From Adineta vaga (lineage: Eukaryota; Rotifera): 64,000 nt of DNA. Made by a program: the position numbers and the translations under genes. Shown here one piece after another: positions 23,473 through 53,139 of the stretch (the stretch's first letter is position 1; each line of letters begins with the position of its first letter). The stretch spans positions 12,462,001 to 12,526,000 of the forward strand of contig CP075492.1 of assembly GCA_021613535.1 (NCBI GenBank). The letters are read 5' to 3'. The notes under the pieces were generated by a model. The model saw nothing but the letters and a program-made list of their open reading frames with translations, had not been told where the DNA came from and made no database searches.

Positions 23473-24185
23473 ATGCCGCGAGTTCCGCTCGTATACAATA
23501 AGACTTATTCAACACCGCGCCGTCCATATGAAAAAGAACGTCTTGATCAAGAACTTGAACTGATTGGTAAATTCGGTTTGAGAAATAAACGTGAAGTCTG
23601 GCGTGTACGTTATACATTAGCAAAAATCCGTAAAGCTGCTCGTGAATTACTTACACTTGATGAAAAAGAACCAAAACGATTATTCGAAGGTAATGCTTTA
23701 CTTCGTCGTCTTGTTCGAATTGGTGTACTTGATGAATCAAAAATGAAACTCGATTACGTTTTGGGTTTAAAAGTCGAAGATTTTTTGGAACGTCGTCTTC
23801 AAACTCAACTCTTACGACTTGCTCTCGCTAAGAGTATTCATCATGCTCGTGTACTTATTCGTCAACGACATATTCGGTATGAATAGGAAGAGTTTAACAA
23901 AAAGATTGTCATTGGATGATTTCATTTTTTTCTAGTGTAAGAAAACAAGTGGTCAATATTCCATCATTTATTGTTCGACTTGATTCACAAAAACATATTG
24001 ACTTTGCACTTCGTTCACCATTATCCAGTGGTGGTCGTCCAGGTAAACTGAACTAAAAAAGTTTTTTTTCGTTCTTTTCTATATTGATAATTCGTATTTC
24101 TTTTGATTTATTAGGTCGTGTTAAACGAAAAAACATGAAAAAAGGAGAAAAGACTACCACTGAAGAAGATGCCGATGAAGATTAA
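23473..24185 (+). CDS. RPS9: 40S ribosomal protein S9 (uS4)
   Basis: Three exons: 23473-23876, 23936-24042 and 24115-24185, with GT-AG introns of 59 and 72 nt and matching phases. The protein starts [20 protein letters not shown] and contains the conserved uS4 blocks [33 protein letters not shown] and [19 protein letters not shown]. The S4 RNA-binding domain follows ([20 protein letters not shown]), then [18 protein letters not shown], and the protein ends in an acidic/basic tail. uS4 binds 18S rRNA in the small subunit and helps decoding fidelity. Length is normal for eukaryotic S9. Codon use is regular, as expected for a highly expressed gene. Confidence 0.98.
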
Positions 24186-24631
24186 ACATTATTCAACTAA
24201 ACACACATACAACAGTTTTCAAAGACTAACATCGTTCTATTGTTTCTATTCTTGTATTGTGTGTATTATTGTTTTGTCGATTCGACTTTCATCATGAAAA
24301 AACGAAAAAAAAGAAGATTATCTATTCTCTACGCGGAGAAAGAATTGAATATCTATGCTTTCTTTTTGATCATATCAGATAAATATCATTGAACAACCAG
24401 ATTTAGAAATCTCTCTTTTCCTTTGCTTTAGCGAGATAGTCTCATATATTCCATGAAGTTATATAATTTAACTATTAGAATAGTATTATGACGACTCGAT
24501 TATTAGTTCTCAATGAATGACATGAGATCGATACTATGTGCGTAAAAATATTTTGAAATATTAGAATAGAATTGAGTAGTAGTAATGGTTTATGAAGATA
24601 ATTATCTATTTCTAATTCTAGATTAATACCA
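24186..24631. other. Intergenic region RPS9-UTP3
   Basis: Short gap between two plus-strand genes. No exon seen. It ends with an acceptor-like TTCTAG at 24621, 10 nt before the UTP3 start. Confidence 0.55.
24620..24621 (+). promoter_or_regulatory. Candidate trans-splice or 5' UTR acceptor for UTP3
   Basis: TTTCTAATTCTAG ends 10 nt before the UTP3 ATG at 24632, much like the site before RPS9. Confidence 0.4.
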
Positions 24632-26177
24632 ATGGGTAAGTCACGTAAAAAACCGACTTCAAATAATCGATCAAAACAAAATGATCCTAATATATACTTA
24701 TCCAATGGCAATGACGATAATGGTCATGATATTGGGGATGAAATAGATACATTTTACGAAGAACGTGATGAAAATCTTCGAACAGCTGTAGCAAAAACTA
24801 CGAAAAAATTTTCCAAAAACAAAAAAAGTGTTTCATGGGCATTAGATAATGGTTCCGATGAAGAAAATGGTCGCGATGAAGTTCTTGCATTTGATGACGA
24901 TAACGATTCTATGGGAAGTGATGATGAAGATGATGATAATGAATATCAACAAATATCAGGTATGGGTGGTGGTGATGATGATGATGAAGATGGAGAAGAA
25001 ATGGATGAAGATCTTAGTGGTGCATGGGGAACATCTCGAAAAATGTTCTATAATGAAGATGTGAATGCTGACGATGAAGATGCGAAATTAGAAGAACAAG
25101 AAGCTGTACAAATTCAAAAGAGATATTATGATATGTTAGAAAAAAATGATTTCGGTCTTGATTTATTTCAAGTGAAACCATCGACAAAACTTGCATCTGA
25201 TCATCCACTTGATGAACAAGCATTACGTCGTCATATCATTTTACCAGACAATCTTTTAGAATTAAGTTCAAATGAACGTTTACAATTAATTCGTGATCAA
25301 TCACCTGAGTTAGAACCATTATGTAATGAATTTAAGAATATATTTGATGACTTGAAAATATATCTTTTACCATTCGTTCAACTCGTTATTGATACATCGT
25401 CGTTAGAAGATTTTCATTCCTATTCTGGTTGGCAATTTGTTCTATCAACTCTTGAACTTTATTTAACTTATTGTTCATATTTAAGTTTATATTTAATGAT
25501 GAAATCAACTGATTTGAACGTTACAAAACATCCGATTATAAATGATATTGAACAATATAGAAAACTATGTCAATTAGTCGATGACGAATTTCAATCAATA
25601 AAACCTGATTTATTGAAATTATGTGAATTACTACAAGAAAAGAAAATCAAATTAAATCAATCATCTATATTGAAACAGAAAGAACAAATATCCAAACCAC
25701 GTTTAATCATGACTAATGGAATTAAACTACCAACAAAATCAACGGTAAGATTCAGAGAAAATAAAGCATACAATATTTGATTATTGATTTCATCTGGGGA
25801 AAAACAGTTGATATAATTATTTTTGTTTTTATTCTATTTAGAGTGAAACTTCTGCTAAACCATCTCTTCGTGATCGTATGATGAAGAGACGTGAACAACA
25901 AATCAAATCAGAAATTGCAATTCAATCTGATGAAGAAAAAGAAACGAAACCAGAAAAACGTCGTATTACATATGAAATTGAAAAGAATAAAGGTTTAACA
26001 ATCAAACGTAAGAAAGAAAATCGAAATCCTCGTGTTCGTCATCGCAATAAATATGCACGTGCTTTAATTAAACGTAAAAGTCGTGTACCTACAGCACGAA
26101 CTGAAGAAGATCGATATATCGGTGAACCGACTGGTATTCGTGCTGGTATTAAACGTGGCATTAAACTTAAATCTTAA
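24632..26177 (+). CDS. UTP3: UTP3/SAS10 small-subunit processome protein
   Basis: Two exons (24632-25744 and 25842-26177) with one 97-nt intron in phase. The N-terminus MGKSRKKPTSNN is basic and is followed by a long acidic Asp/Glu-rich region. A central Sas10/Utp3 (C1D-like) helical domain follows (about residues 190-350: LLELSSNERLQLIRDQSPEL, YLTYCSYLSLYLMM). The C-terminal Sas10 domain is very clear: RRITYEIEKNKGLTIKRKKE, NRNPRVRHRNKYARAL, then RYIGEPTGIRAGI. The protein acts in the nucleolus in the U3 snoRNP/processome for 18S rRNA maturation. Its placement next to RPS9 is probably incidental. Confidence 0.93.
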
Positions 26178-26247
26178 TGTTTTCTGTGTTTATTTGTTTT
26201 TTGTTTCATTAATAGAAAAGAAAAAAAAAGAATGGAATGTTTTTATT

Positions 26248-26929
26248 CTAAATTTCACAACCACCTTGAGCACAGATGGTTTCCAAAGTTTTGATAGCTT
26301 CTGGTACACCTGCTTTCGCTGCTTCTTCGATCAATTTACGTGCTTCTCTAGAAAAAATATATTCACGAAAGTAAGTTCTAATTCAATCAAAGCAAGATAA
26401 TCATACCCTGGCTGAAGACCTGTATTAAATCCACGTAAATGTGAAATAGCTAAATTATATTGCGCTTTCGGATGACCTTGATCTGATGCTTGTTTAAGCC
26501 AATAGACTGCCGATTCGGAATGATGATCAGCACCAACACCTGAACAAAAAAAAATACATCATAAGACAAAAGTCACTAAATTTCTATGATATTTTACCAT
26601 GCATATAACTATGTCCAAGATTATGTTGTGCTTCTTTATAGCCTAAATTAGCATAGAAACGATTGACATGAAAATGAACATGTTCAAAATGATAATAAGT
26701 TGCATAGAGTAATCCAATACCAAGACAAACAAGAAGACCCTATGAAAAGAAATTTTTGTGTTGGGTAACAATTGATTAGTTTAATTTTTACTTCAGCAGC
26801 TTTGATATACCATGGATCAGGTTTTTTTCTTCGAGCTAAACGAACTCGACCATGAAATGGTAGAGATTCATTTGGTTCGGGCGCAATATCTAAAAGTCGT
26901 CGGCGTATTTCTTCTTCGGCTGTTGACAT
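26248..26929 (-). CDS. Small Sel1-like repeat protein with one N-terminal membrane segment
   Basis: Four exons: 26929-26792, 26739-26598, 26539-26407 and 26347-26248, all junctions in phase, giving 170 residues. The N-terminus (MSTAEEEIRRRLLDIAPEP) is charged and followed by the basic stretch RVRLARRKKPDPW. One hydrophobic helix follows (GLLVCLGIGLLYATYYHF). The rest forms Sel1/TPR-like repeats: GYKEAQHNLGHSYMHGVGAD, AVYWLKQASDQGHPKAQYNL, REARKLIEEAAKAGVPEA. Sel1 repeats are adaptor modules. A single-pass helix followed by Sel1 repeats suggests a membrane-tethered adaptor, in ER or mitochondria. No specific orthologue is recognised. Confidence 0.82.
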
Positions 26930-27580
26930 TATATCCTGTTAATGATATTAATATTAGTTGACACGATTCCTTTGTTGTGTCTTTATTTGAAGAGAATAAA
27001 GTGTTTTTTTTTTCAAACGCAAAAAAAAAGAAAGAATATTAGAATAGTTTTCAACTATTTTTTTCTCCTTTATTATATACTTTCATCAAAACAATGTAAA
27101 AAAAAAGAAGCAGAAGAAGAAGAAGGAGAAAAACTCACTTGGGAAATAATAAGAAAAAAAAGACAAATATGTAATAGTCATACTAGGTAGTTTCTGAATT
27201 GACTGAGTAATAGCAGAGACTTTTTTGCTTTGTCTTCTTTCTTCTTTTCTCTCTCTCCTTCTCTATTTACTTGCAAACGTTTGTATGTTTGTTTTTCTAG
27301 AATACATTGCCGATCTGTTGTTGTCATTACTTTCCTTTTGTTATAGAACAAATTAATCAGTTATCTTTTGACATTAGTGATAAAATATTATTTTTGATAA
27401 ATGGAATTTCTATCGAGATAATATTCAATTATGTCGATGTCGATGTCGATGAAAGCTTGTTCTTCTTACTGGACACTAATGTTAATGAGAAAAAAAGGGC
27501 TATTTTTGTTTATTTTGAATATTATAAAATCATTGGATTGTTTCTTTTATGGCAAATCCTATGAAGAACTAAAATAATTT
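26930..27580. other. Intergenic region
   Basis: Upstream of the Sel1 gene and downstream of the LRR gene (both minus). It is rich in A/T and GA tracts, with a short triple GTCGAT repeat near 27435. The open frames across it are compositionally biased and not supported as genes. Confidence 0.5.
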
Positions 27581-29399
27581 CTATACTTTCTCCCTTAATA
27601 TCACATAAAATACAATAAACAACAACGGAAGAAATGTCTGACGAAATCTTGTTTCTGTTCGATTGGGTAAAGCAATTTTGCTTATTTGAATAACAAAATG
27701 TTCATTCGGCGAACAGACACTTTTACAATCCATTTGTGGACATAAATTATTATAATATTTATAAGCATTTCGACATGTTATTGATGTATTAACAAATTTT
27801 TTTCCTGATCCACGATTCATTTTACGTATAGCTGGTGAAGAAAATTGTGTTTGAATCTGATATGCATATCCACCTCGACATTCTTGACCTGTATATGCCA
27901 ATGATTTTTGATCATGTAGGAGATAATTTAATGTACAATTACATATTAATGGATTATTTTCAATATGTATAGTTGAACGTGCAAATTTATCGAATGTACA
28001 TGGATGAAGTGTTTCAAATTGATTTGAATGTAAATAAATATGTAATGATGAATGAGATGTTGAACGAGAAAGACCATAGAATGCACATGTATCAAGATTT
28101 GAAAGATTATTATTACCTGAAACAAAAGAGAATAGATAACTGACGAATAATGAAATAAAATTACATACTAAGATCGAGTTTATTCAATGCTTTTAATGTT
28201 AGAAATTCACATGAATTCAATTGACTTATATTATTTGATGTTAATTTTAATTGATTTAATTCATTTAAATATGCATTATAGAAGATTTGAGTGATATTTT
28301 CAATAGAATTATGTGATAAATCAAGATATTTTAAACGATATAGTCCAGTCCAAACATTAGCAGACAATGAATAGATTTGATTATGTTGTAATTTTAATAA
28401 ACGTAAATTAACTAGATAAGAAAAACAATGTGATTTTAATATTGTTAATTGATTATGTGATAAATCTAAATAGTCAATTAGAAATGGACCTGCATAACCA
28501 TGTGGATGTCGTTCAAATGTTAAATTATCTATAGATGAAATTTGATTATAAGATAAATCTAGTCGAGTTAATCGATGAGAAAATCCAAAGGCATATGCTG
28601 GTAATGAACTGATGTTATTATAAGAAAGATAAAGTTCATAGAGACCTGTAGCATTATATAAAGCTTTCAATGGTACGGAATCCAATCGATTATGATCAAG
28701 ATAAAGTATTGAAACTGAAGATGATTCACCCGATAGAGATAAAGCAAATGTATGAATTTGTTTGCTTTTATCACGTAATTGTAATGTTAATTCAGTAAGG
28801 AGACGTGTATATTCATAATTTGAATGAGAAATTGAACGTTTTATTATCTCTTCAATGTCATCATCTTCTTCTTCTTCTGCTTCCTTTTCTTCTTTGTCCT
28901 CATCTCCATTATTTGTGATGAATAAATGTTTTTTATTTGGCCACTGATCGATTAAATGTCTATGAGTTAAATTTAATTGAACGATAAGATCGTAAGCTAA
29001 TGAACCTGAGAAAATTAAATAACGAATTCGCATATTCTTTGGTATCCATTGTAGATTTGTTAAATTTTCAAATGAATTAAAAGCTAAATCAATATTCCAT
29101 TGAAGAATTGTTTCATTTGTTTGAATCGTTTCAAAAGTTGGTAGAAATTTCAATTGACGAGAGAAACAATCAATCCATAAGCGATTATTTTCCATGTCAC
29201 ATAAACATTGACAAGGATGAGAAACAGGACATGGTTGTACATATTGATGACGAGTACGAATATCGATATTAATTGAAAATAAATAAGGTGAACATGTTGA
29301 TTTCGAGAATGAATGGACGGATACTGGGAAATTAAACATAATGAAGAGATATATCACGGGAAAAACAAATGATTTTGGAACTAAAGAATACCATTGCAT
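27581..29399 (-). CDS. Secreted or membrane-anchored leucine-rich-repeat protein
   Basis: Two exons (29399-28169 and 28116-27581) with one 52-nt intron in phase, 588 residues. It begins with a signal peptide (hydrophobic FVFPVIYLFIMFNFPVSV) and a Cys-rich N-cap (HPCQCLCDMENNRLWIDC). Leucine-rich repeats follow: LYLDHNRLDSVPLKALYNA, LYELYLSYNNISSLPAYAF, RLDLSYNQISSIDNLTF, YLDLSHNQLTILKSHCF, LKLQHNQIYSLSANVW. An LRR C-cap follows (NNPLICNCTLNYLL). A polyacidic insertion (KEEKEAEEEEDDDIEE) interrupts the region before the main repeats. The last residues (TFLPLLFIVFYVIL) are hydrophobic with only a short REKV tail, fitting either a GPI-anchor signal or a membrane anchor. Such proteins mediate extracellular recognition or adhesion; the ligand is unknown. 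Confidence 0.83.
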
Positions 29400-32024
29400 T
29401 GTTCTTCATAGTGTTACACTTTCATAGATATTGATTGATGGTAAGTGTTGATTCAACTATAGGAGAGAAAAGAAAAAGAGAAAAAGTAACAATTTTCTTT
29501 TTCCTTTATTTGCTTTGCTTTTCACATGTGCATGTCTACTATTATTAACGTCACTCAGTGATTAGTACTCTATCATTAACAGGCATATAACCTTGAATAG
29601 TTATTTGTCAAAAAGCTAGACATACATTTTCTTAAAAGTTTCTCAAATAATCACAGATAGAACGAAGAAGCTAAATCGAACTTACGAATAAATTCATTGC
29701 AGATTTATCAATATGAAATCTTGGTCTTTCGTTTATTCAATGATAGGAGTGGGTAGTAGTTAGATTGATGGTAATGGATTATTACCGTCATTGAGAGAAT
29801 GAAAAATAATAGAGAGAAGAAACAAGTCTAGTGAGAAACCGAATCGATGCTATTTGCCATCTATGTAAAAAAAAGATCGAAGCAAAGAATAGAAGAACTA
29901 GAGAGAGAGACAGAGAGAGAATAGAAGAAAACGAGAGAATTTTTTTCTGTTCTCTTAGGGTCTTTCTCAATTAAAACTATATAGAACAACGTCACTAAAG
30001 AGACTTACAACAGAAATATTAGATCGTTTTCCGTTCTCTTTCCGAGTATGTTGGAATGAGAAAACAAGTAAGCAAATCGCCTCAAGTCAATATAGCTCTT
30101 TTTTTTCATCATTATGATGACAAAAGGCAATATTGTATCATTAGTTCCAACTTGATGAACCGTACCAATTCGGATTTTTATCATAGCCATAACGCTGAAA
30201 CGAATTCTTCATTCTATTGAAAGGTTTCTAATTCGTTTGTTATTTCTTTTGGATAAGATATGAATAAATCAGGCATACGTTTTGATAGAGAATTTATTCG
30301 ATTAGAGATCCTTTCGACTAGTCCGATTCCGATCTAATCCGATTAATTATATTCTTCGTTTTTTTTTCATCGATCAAGAATGTCGATTTAATATTAATAT
30401 TTAACAGTTCTAGCATAACTTGGTATGAAGATCAAACTAATCTATTTAATACTTGCCGATGAGCTCCATATCAAGGTTATCGAATTTCTCAAGTATACTG
30501 TTTGTATTGTCTATGATATAGAAATATTTCTACTTAATAAATAGTTATCATTGTATATCTGATACAAAAACAAGTTCCTTGTTTGCTTATATATACAAAA
30601 TCATGAAATCTACCACTAATCAACTAATGGTTTTCTAATAAAAAGAAAAATATGTTTATAATCAGAAAGATAAACAATACTTGAAATCAAATTGATAATT
30701 ATAAACGAGAAAATCAATGTTTGATTTTTCTTTTCTATTATTTGAACTCGTTTTAAATAAATGTTTATCAGTAATGTCGATCGAACGACGACGACGACGA
30801 CGACGACGACATATTTTTAATTTACATTATTGAAATTAACATTGGCAATTAAGTAATTTGATCGTTGAAGAAGATCATATTTCCTATAGAAATGTCCTAG
30901 ACTTTTACATTGACAATATTCTTGAATGTCCTTGGAGAAAATAATAGCAAAGGAATTCTTATGAACTATTTAAATACGTGTATATATTTGAAATGAAGAA
31001 GTTATCATTTAATCAAACTAATGGATTTATGTGAATATTAGTTTAGAAATAGTAAAGAATAAATGGGAATGAAGGATGTGAAATTTTGCTCATAAACTAG
31101 TTGTTATTAGTCTAATTCTGTTAGAAGTAGAATGAAAGCTGTACGATTGCAGTAAATAAAATAGAATTTAATTAACTACAATAACAATAAGAGCAGAATG
31201 TATCTGTATCATTATTATTTTCAAAGTATTTCCAATTGGTTTTGTAAATATTTCAAAAGAGAACAAGTCTCATTTGTCCTAATTAACATATTCTTCTTTA
31301 GAGACGAAGATCTGTTATATTAATTAGTAGTTTAATCATATTTCGTCTTCGAGCGATTTAACTAATGAATCAACAAAAAAGAAGTAACAAAAATGAATAC
31401 TTAGTGATGCATGTGGAAAGACATGCACTTTACACTTGATGATTAGAATTGAAATCCAATTAGTTGATGGAATGAATGACTGGAGACAGAAAAAGAAGAA
31501 GAAGAAAACCTACTGATGATCATCAAGCATAAATTTATCATTATTAAGATTAACGTTAGTTTAAGAAGGAACTATCTACACAATGAAAAGTAGTCTATGA
31601 GTATTGTACGATTTACATTCGTACAAAACTTCTCATGTGAAAATATTAACAATCAATACAGACATTCTCAAGGGAAATTAATGTGAACTGTATCTATTAT
31701 TGCAAAATAGAAAACATCTTCTATTCATAGATATATGCATTTTACGAATAACGTTTTTTGATTGTATAGAGAATATAAACAGTTAGAAAAGGCAGATGAT
31801 GAAAAGTACATATTTCTCAAATCGAATAAAACAAGATAAAAGAAGAGAATGAGTTTCTTCTGTCTTTTTTTCTTCTTCTTCTTATTACTTACTTCCGTAT
31901 TGGTGTATATACTTTCTCATACACGAATGAATATGAGAGAAAGAAAGAAATCAACCTGTATGTCTTTTTATTTAATTAAAAAACAAAGATAAGTGTTTGT
32001 AGAAACATTTCAACATTGATAAAT
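29400..32024. other. 2.6-kb gene-free region between divergent LRR and LIM-homeobox genes
   Basis: No supported exon on either strand in a genome where gaps are usually below 1 kb. It is AT-rich with a (GAC)n tract at about 30786-30810. Position suggests cis-regulatory DNA for the LIM-homeobox gene, but no individual element is identified. Confidence 0.5.
30786..30810. repeat. (ACG)n microsatellite
   Basis: About eight ACG/GAC units, CpG-containing and conspicuous in otherwise AT-rich DNA. Confidence 0.85.
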
Positions 32025-33562
32025 ATGTCATTCAATAGTGAGACAAATACCAGTATTGGAAATGAATATCATACAGGTAAAATACATATTATCTTTCGTT
32101 GTGTATTAAATTAAAATATGAGTATTGTTAACTGAAGAACGCGAATCGATCTACAGGGGTGCCTTTTCGTTTTTGTTTCTTACAACCATCGTAAATGACT
32201 AGTTTAAGACTCAAGAGATTGTATGTAACTTACTAAATATCTAAAAGATTAGAAGTAAAGCCATTCAGAGCAAAGTTAAAGTGCCAACCCTAAATCGATC
32301 TTTTCAATTATTTAATGTATAGGTTTAAATAATTCAACAACAAATACAATTTATGACTGTTTCGTCTGTTCATTACCCATTTGTGATCAAATTGTATTTC
32401 GAATTAATGGTAATCATTATCATAGTTTATGTATCAATTGTTCGGAATGTCATATGGAAGTAGTTGATAAATGCTATTCTCGCAATAGTATTATCTACTG
32501 TAAAGAACATTATTTCAAGTAAATTGAATTCATTTTGAAAGGCACTGGTAATTAAATTCATCATTCATTTAGTAAATTTGGCAGTAAATGTGCATCATGT
32601 GGTTATGGTATATTACCTACGGAAGTTGTTCGACGTGCAAATGATTTCGTGTATCATTTACAATGTTTTACTTGTTTGATTTGTCATCGACAACTGAAAA
32701 CAGGTGATGAATTTTATTTAATTACAGATCAAAAACTTGTTTGCAAATATGATTATGATGCATTAAAAACCAAAGGTAAATTTGTACATTGAAAATGTAT
32801 TTAGTATAGTTTAAATTTGAGAATGAATTTTGTTCTAGCATTTGATGATAGTAATAAACGACCACGTACAACAATATCTCAAAAACAACTCGATGTTTTG
32901 AAACAAATTTATATAACAACACCAAAACCACCACGACATTTACGTGAATCTCTAGCTGTTGAAACTGGTTTAGATATGCGAGTTGTACAAGTTTGGTAAG
33001 CTTGGATTTTCAATAGAATCGAGATAATTTTGAATCGCTTTTATTCAACAATACAAGGTTTCAAAATCGTCGAGCAAAAGATAAACGAATAAAAAAAGAT
33101 TCAAATCGACGATGGCCAACAACTACACATAAACAAGGAACGACTAAATCAAAGAACAAAAATCAATCTGAAACTCAAGAAAAAGACGAAGAAGATTCTA
33201 GCGATGACGGCAATGTCATTGCATCAGATGAGGGTAATTGACATTCTCTTGAAAACAAAACAAGATAATGTATATTGATTTATATTTTCATAGAATTCTC
33301 TGAACAAGAATCCGACAATTCATTATCACATATTCATCATAAGAAATCTATCCATCCAAATGCTCATCGATCGACTCATGATTCAGTTTCATTTCATTCT
33401 AATTATACAGAATTAAATGGATTACTTGTTGCATCATCATATCCACCAATATCAGGCTTCGTTTCAAGACATCAGTTTTCACCATCATCGTCAGTAATAA
33501 CTATTAATGATGATCTTGGTTCATCACCTGAATTGGAATTTCATCCAATTACAAGAAAATGA
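32025..33562 (+). CDS. Lhx3/4: LIM-homeobox transcription factor, LHX3/LHX4 (Lim3) type
   Basis: Six exons: 32025-32076, 32323-32518, 32573-32775, 32839-32995, 33058-33233 and 33294-33562, all in phase. LIM1 starts at [12 protein letters not shown] and continues [14 protein letters not shown] to YCKEHYF. LIM2 is [42 protein letters not shown]. The homeodomain has [38 protein letters not shown] and helix 3 [16 protein letters not shown], then IKKDSNRRW. The [10 protein letters not shown] block and the RW after the homeodomain point to LHX3/4 rather than LHX1/5 or Apterous. In animals this class specifies motor and inter-neuron identity and acts through LDB. The C-terminus is Ser-rich. Exon 1 has only 17 codons, so an alternative first exon is possible. 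Confidence 0.93.
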
Positions 33563-33727
33563 TAAACTTTCTTTCCATTATTCATAATTGTCTTTTATTA
33601 ATGGTAATATGTGTATTGTTATTGTCGTGTATTACTTATAATAAATGTGCTTAAATAATATATTCTCTCTTGTTTTCTAACATTTATTTATAAAATCAAG
33701 CAAAAACACATCAATATCGGTTTTTAT

Positions 33728-34842
33728 TCAATCCAAATTTGCAGGACAATTAAACCATTTGTATATTCTTAGACACAAAATTGGATCGATAACAACTACA
33801 GAATTATTAAAATTCGATTTTTGTGATGAGAATTTCGAACCATCGAACCACATCTTTAATTTATGATATCGATAATCACTACTAACATTCAATGTAATTT
33901 TTGATAGAATCATTCCCATGAATGGACCAATTGGTGTTAATTTCGAACTAACTAAATGTAGTATAAAACTATTTCGATCGATCATATCAAGATTATCCAT
34001 TTGAAATAGAGGTGATAAAGTTTGAATAGGTATTTTCTTCTCTATTGATGATTGATCTTGATTGGAACAGAATTCGAAATAATAATTATATAATTCACGT
34101 TGTGTTGATAATTTGGAATACCATATACGAATACAGCGAGATGAAACAAGAAAATGTGGATCTTTTTGGATAGCATCAGCTTTGTTTAAACGATCTTGAA
34201 ATAATGGATAAGTTTGATAAAAAGATTTGATAATGTAAGTTCGTACGATAGACGGATGTTCTCGAACAAGTAGACGACTCCTTCGTTTTGCTTCAGATTG
34301 ATTATATCTAAACGATAGAAATTGATTATGAATACACGATGGCAAAAAAGTCAATAATGTTACCTTCGAAATAGAAAAATCCAAAAAGGAACACTATTAA
34401 CCACTTGATTTGTTGCTCGACAAATCAATGCAAATCTTCCTACATCTTCTGGTGCAATATGACTCGCAATCAGATACCAAAAATCTAATGGATATGTTGT
34501 TCCATTATAATCATCTTGTTTGATAATAAGTTGTTTTCGTTTTGATGGAGGAATTGTCCGTTTTACTATAAGATTGTCATCTGAATTCTGGAAATCATCA
34601 AATTCATCTAAATCTTTCTCATACCAATCTTGATCGTCCATAAGAGTTTTACTTAATTGAGTTAAACTTCTCAATGAAGACTCTTTCGTAGAATAAGATT
34701 GATCATATATACTGAAATCTAAAGTGTATGTGCGCAAATATATACACGTGTTATTACGTAAGTTTTGATTACCTTTGACAGCAAAATGAAGGAGCGTTCT
34801 TTGATTCTGATGACGACTTTGTTTATAAATTCGGTGGGTCAT
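33728..34842 (-). CDS. TMEM183 homologue (F-box-like protein)
   Basis: Three exons: 34842-34773, 34718-34364 and 34307-33728, with introns of 54 and 56 nt, giving 334 residues. The diagnostic stretch is YPLDFWYLIASHIAPEDVGR with FALICRATNQVV and PFWIFLFRRY, the conserved F-box-like core of TMEM183. Also conserved are IIKSFYQTYPLFQDRL, SSRCIRIWYSKL, GPFMGMILSKITLNVSSDYR and the C-terminal VVIDPILCLRIYKWF. The function of TMEM183 is poorly known. The hydrophobic segment that gives the vertebrate family its name is weak here. The first intron is 54 nt without an in-frame stop, so it could also be read through. Confidence 0.82.
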
Positions 34843-35590
34843 AATTTGTCGAATGAATCAAAAGTTTTGTTTTTGCAAATGTTGTAAAGTGGATTTGATG
34901 AATTTCAGTAATTAGAATCATTATGAATTTGAAGACGAGTTTAATTTTTATCAATAGATAAAAAACGGTTTGAGTCATCGATATAAATTTGTTTTTTTTA
35001 CGATAACTGATTCAACTACTTCGTTATAGATGCCGCTATATTTATATCCTCAAAAAGTAATGATAATACGTTGAGAATATTGTATCTGGATAGTACTTTC
35101 ACTTTTGATGTATGTTCGCTCACTATACTTTATTGCTCCCTATATTTGAATTTGACCATCTAAATTATGAAAATCTTATTTCTGCAAACATTGTGATACT
35201 AAAACGATCATTGACTACAGAATTGGATGATTTTACTCGGATAATCACTTGACTCGATTCGAAACTCGTCTAACTATTTTATTTCAACTCAATCTTTAGA
35301 ATAAATATCTACTCGATATTTTATCAGAGAATATTTTCAATGAACGTGCAATCAATGTCACATGTCGTCTACAATTAGACTAATGTATACTTTCTTTCAA
35401 ATTTGAACTCAACTATTTAACTATAATAGCTGAATTCGATTTTTATTTCTACAGATGTCGCTATGTTCGTTGTAAAGGAGTATGAATAAGACGTTACTTA
35501 GTCACCAAATGAAACGTTCATCTGTTATGAGAGTTATCAGCTGTAACAAAATATAGTGCAAATTAATTTCCTTTTATTCATGTTTTAAAC
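34843..35590. other. Intergenic region between divergent TMEM183 and DYNC2H1
   Basis: About 750 bp, no supported exon. It should act as shared promoter region for two divergent genes. Confidence 0.55.
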
Positions 35591-52560
<16,970 letters not shown>

Positions 52561-53139
52561 AGAAAACCTCGCATTTTCTATTTATTTATCAATAAAAATC
52601 TAAATCAAGAAAGAAAATGAAATTATTCGGAACGAAACAAAAGAGAAAATTTGATTATTCGAAGAGAATCGCTTTCGATTCAACCAATCTATTCTTAGAT
52701 GCATTTGCATTATTAGGAAATGTCATGTAAGAAGATCATTTATAATCATATGAATAGAATTTCAAATAGGATAGACTTCAAACACAATCGAGAAAATATG
52801 AGCATTTTATGTATGCCTTGTCAAAGATATGCGAAATAACTAATCATTCTTTCATTTTCATACAAAAATAACTTGAACAATGAGCTAAAGATTACATATT
52901 CATTCTCTTTTTTTTCCACTCTTTGCTCTTCAAAGATATAGATCGAATTAAAGAGAGAGAGAAAAATATATAGATTAGATGACTAATCAAGTTACGGCAA
53001 TAATCGTTTCTTTTTTCTCTCTACTAGCATTGAACATTGCAGAGAAGAATATATATCTATATATAGTTGAGAGCATCTATTTCTCAACTTACACAATAAA
53101 TCTACAGATTTATCTTAACAAGTTTTGAACTATTCACTA
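52561..53139. other. Intergenic region DYNC2H1-neuropeptide
   Basis: AT-rich, no exon supported. It contains the DYNC2H1 3' end and the promoter region of the small precursor gene. Confidence 0.5.

Noticed and set aside
27307-27564. Open frame of 85 codons between Sel1 and LRR genes
   Set aside because: AT-driven composition with a GTCGAT repeat; no homology recognised.
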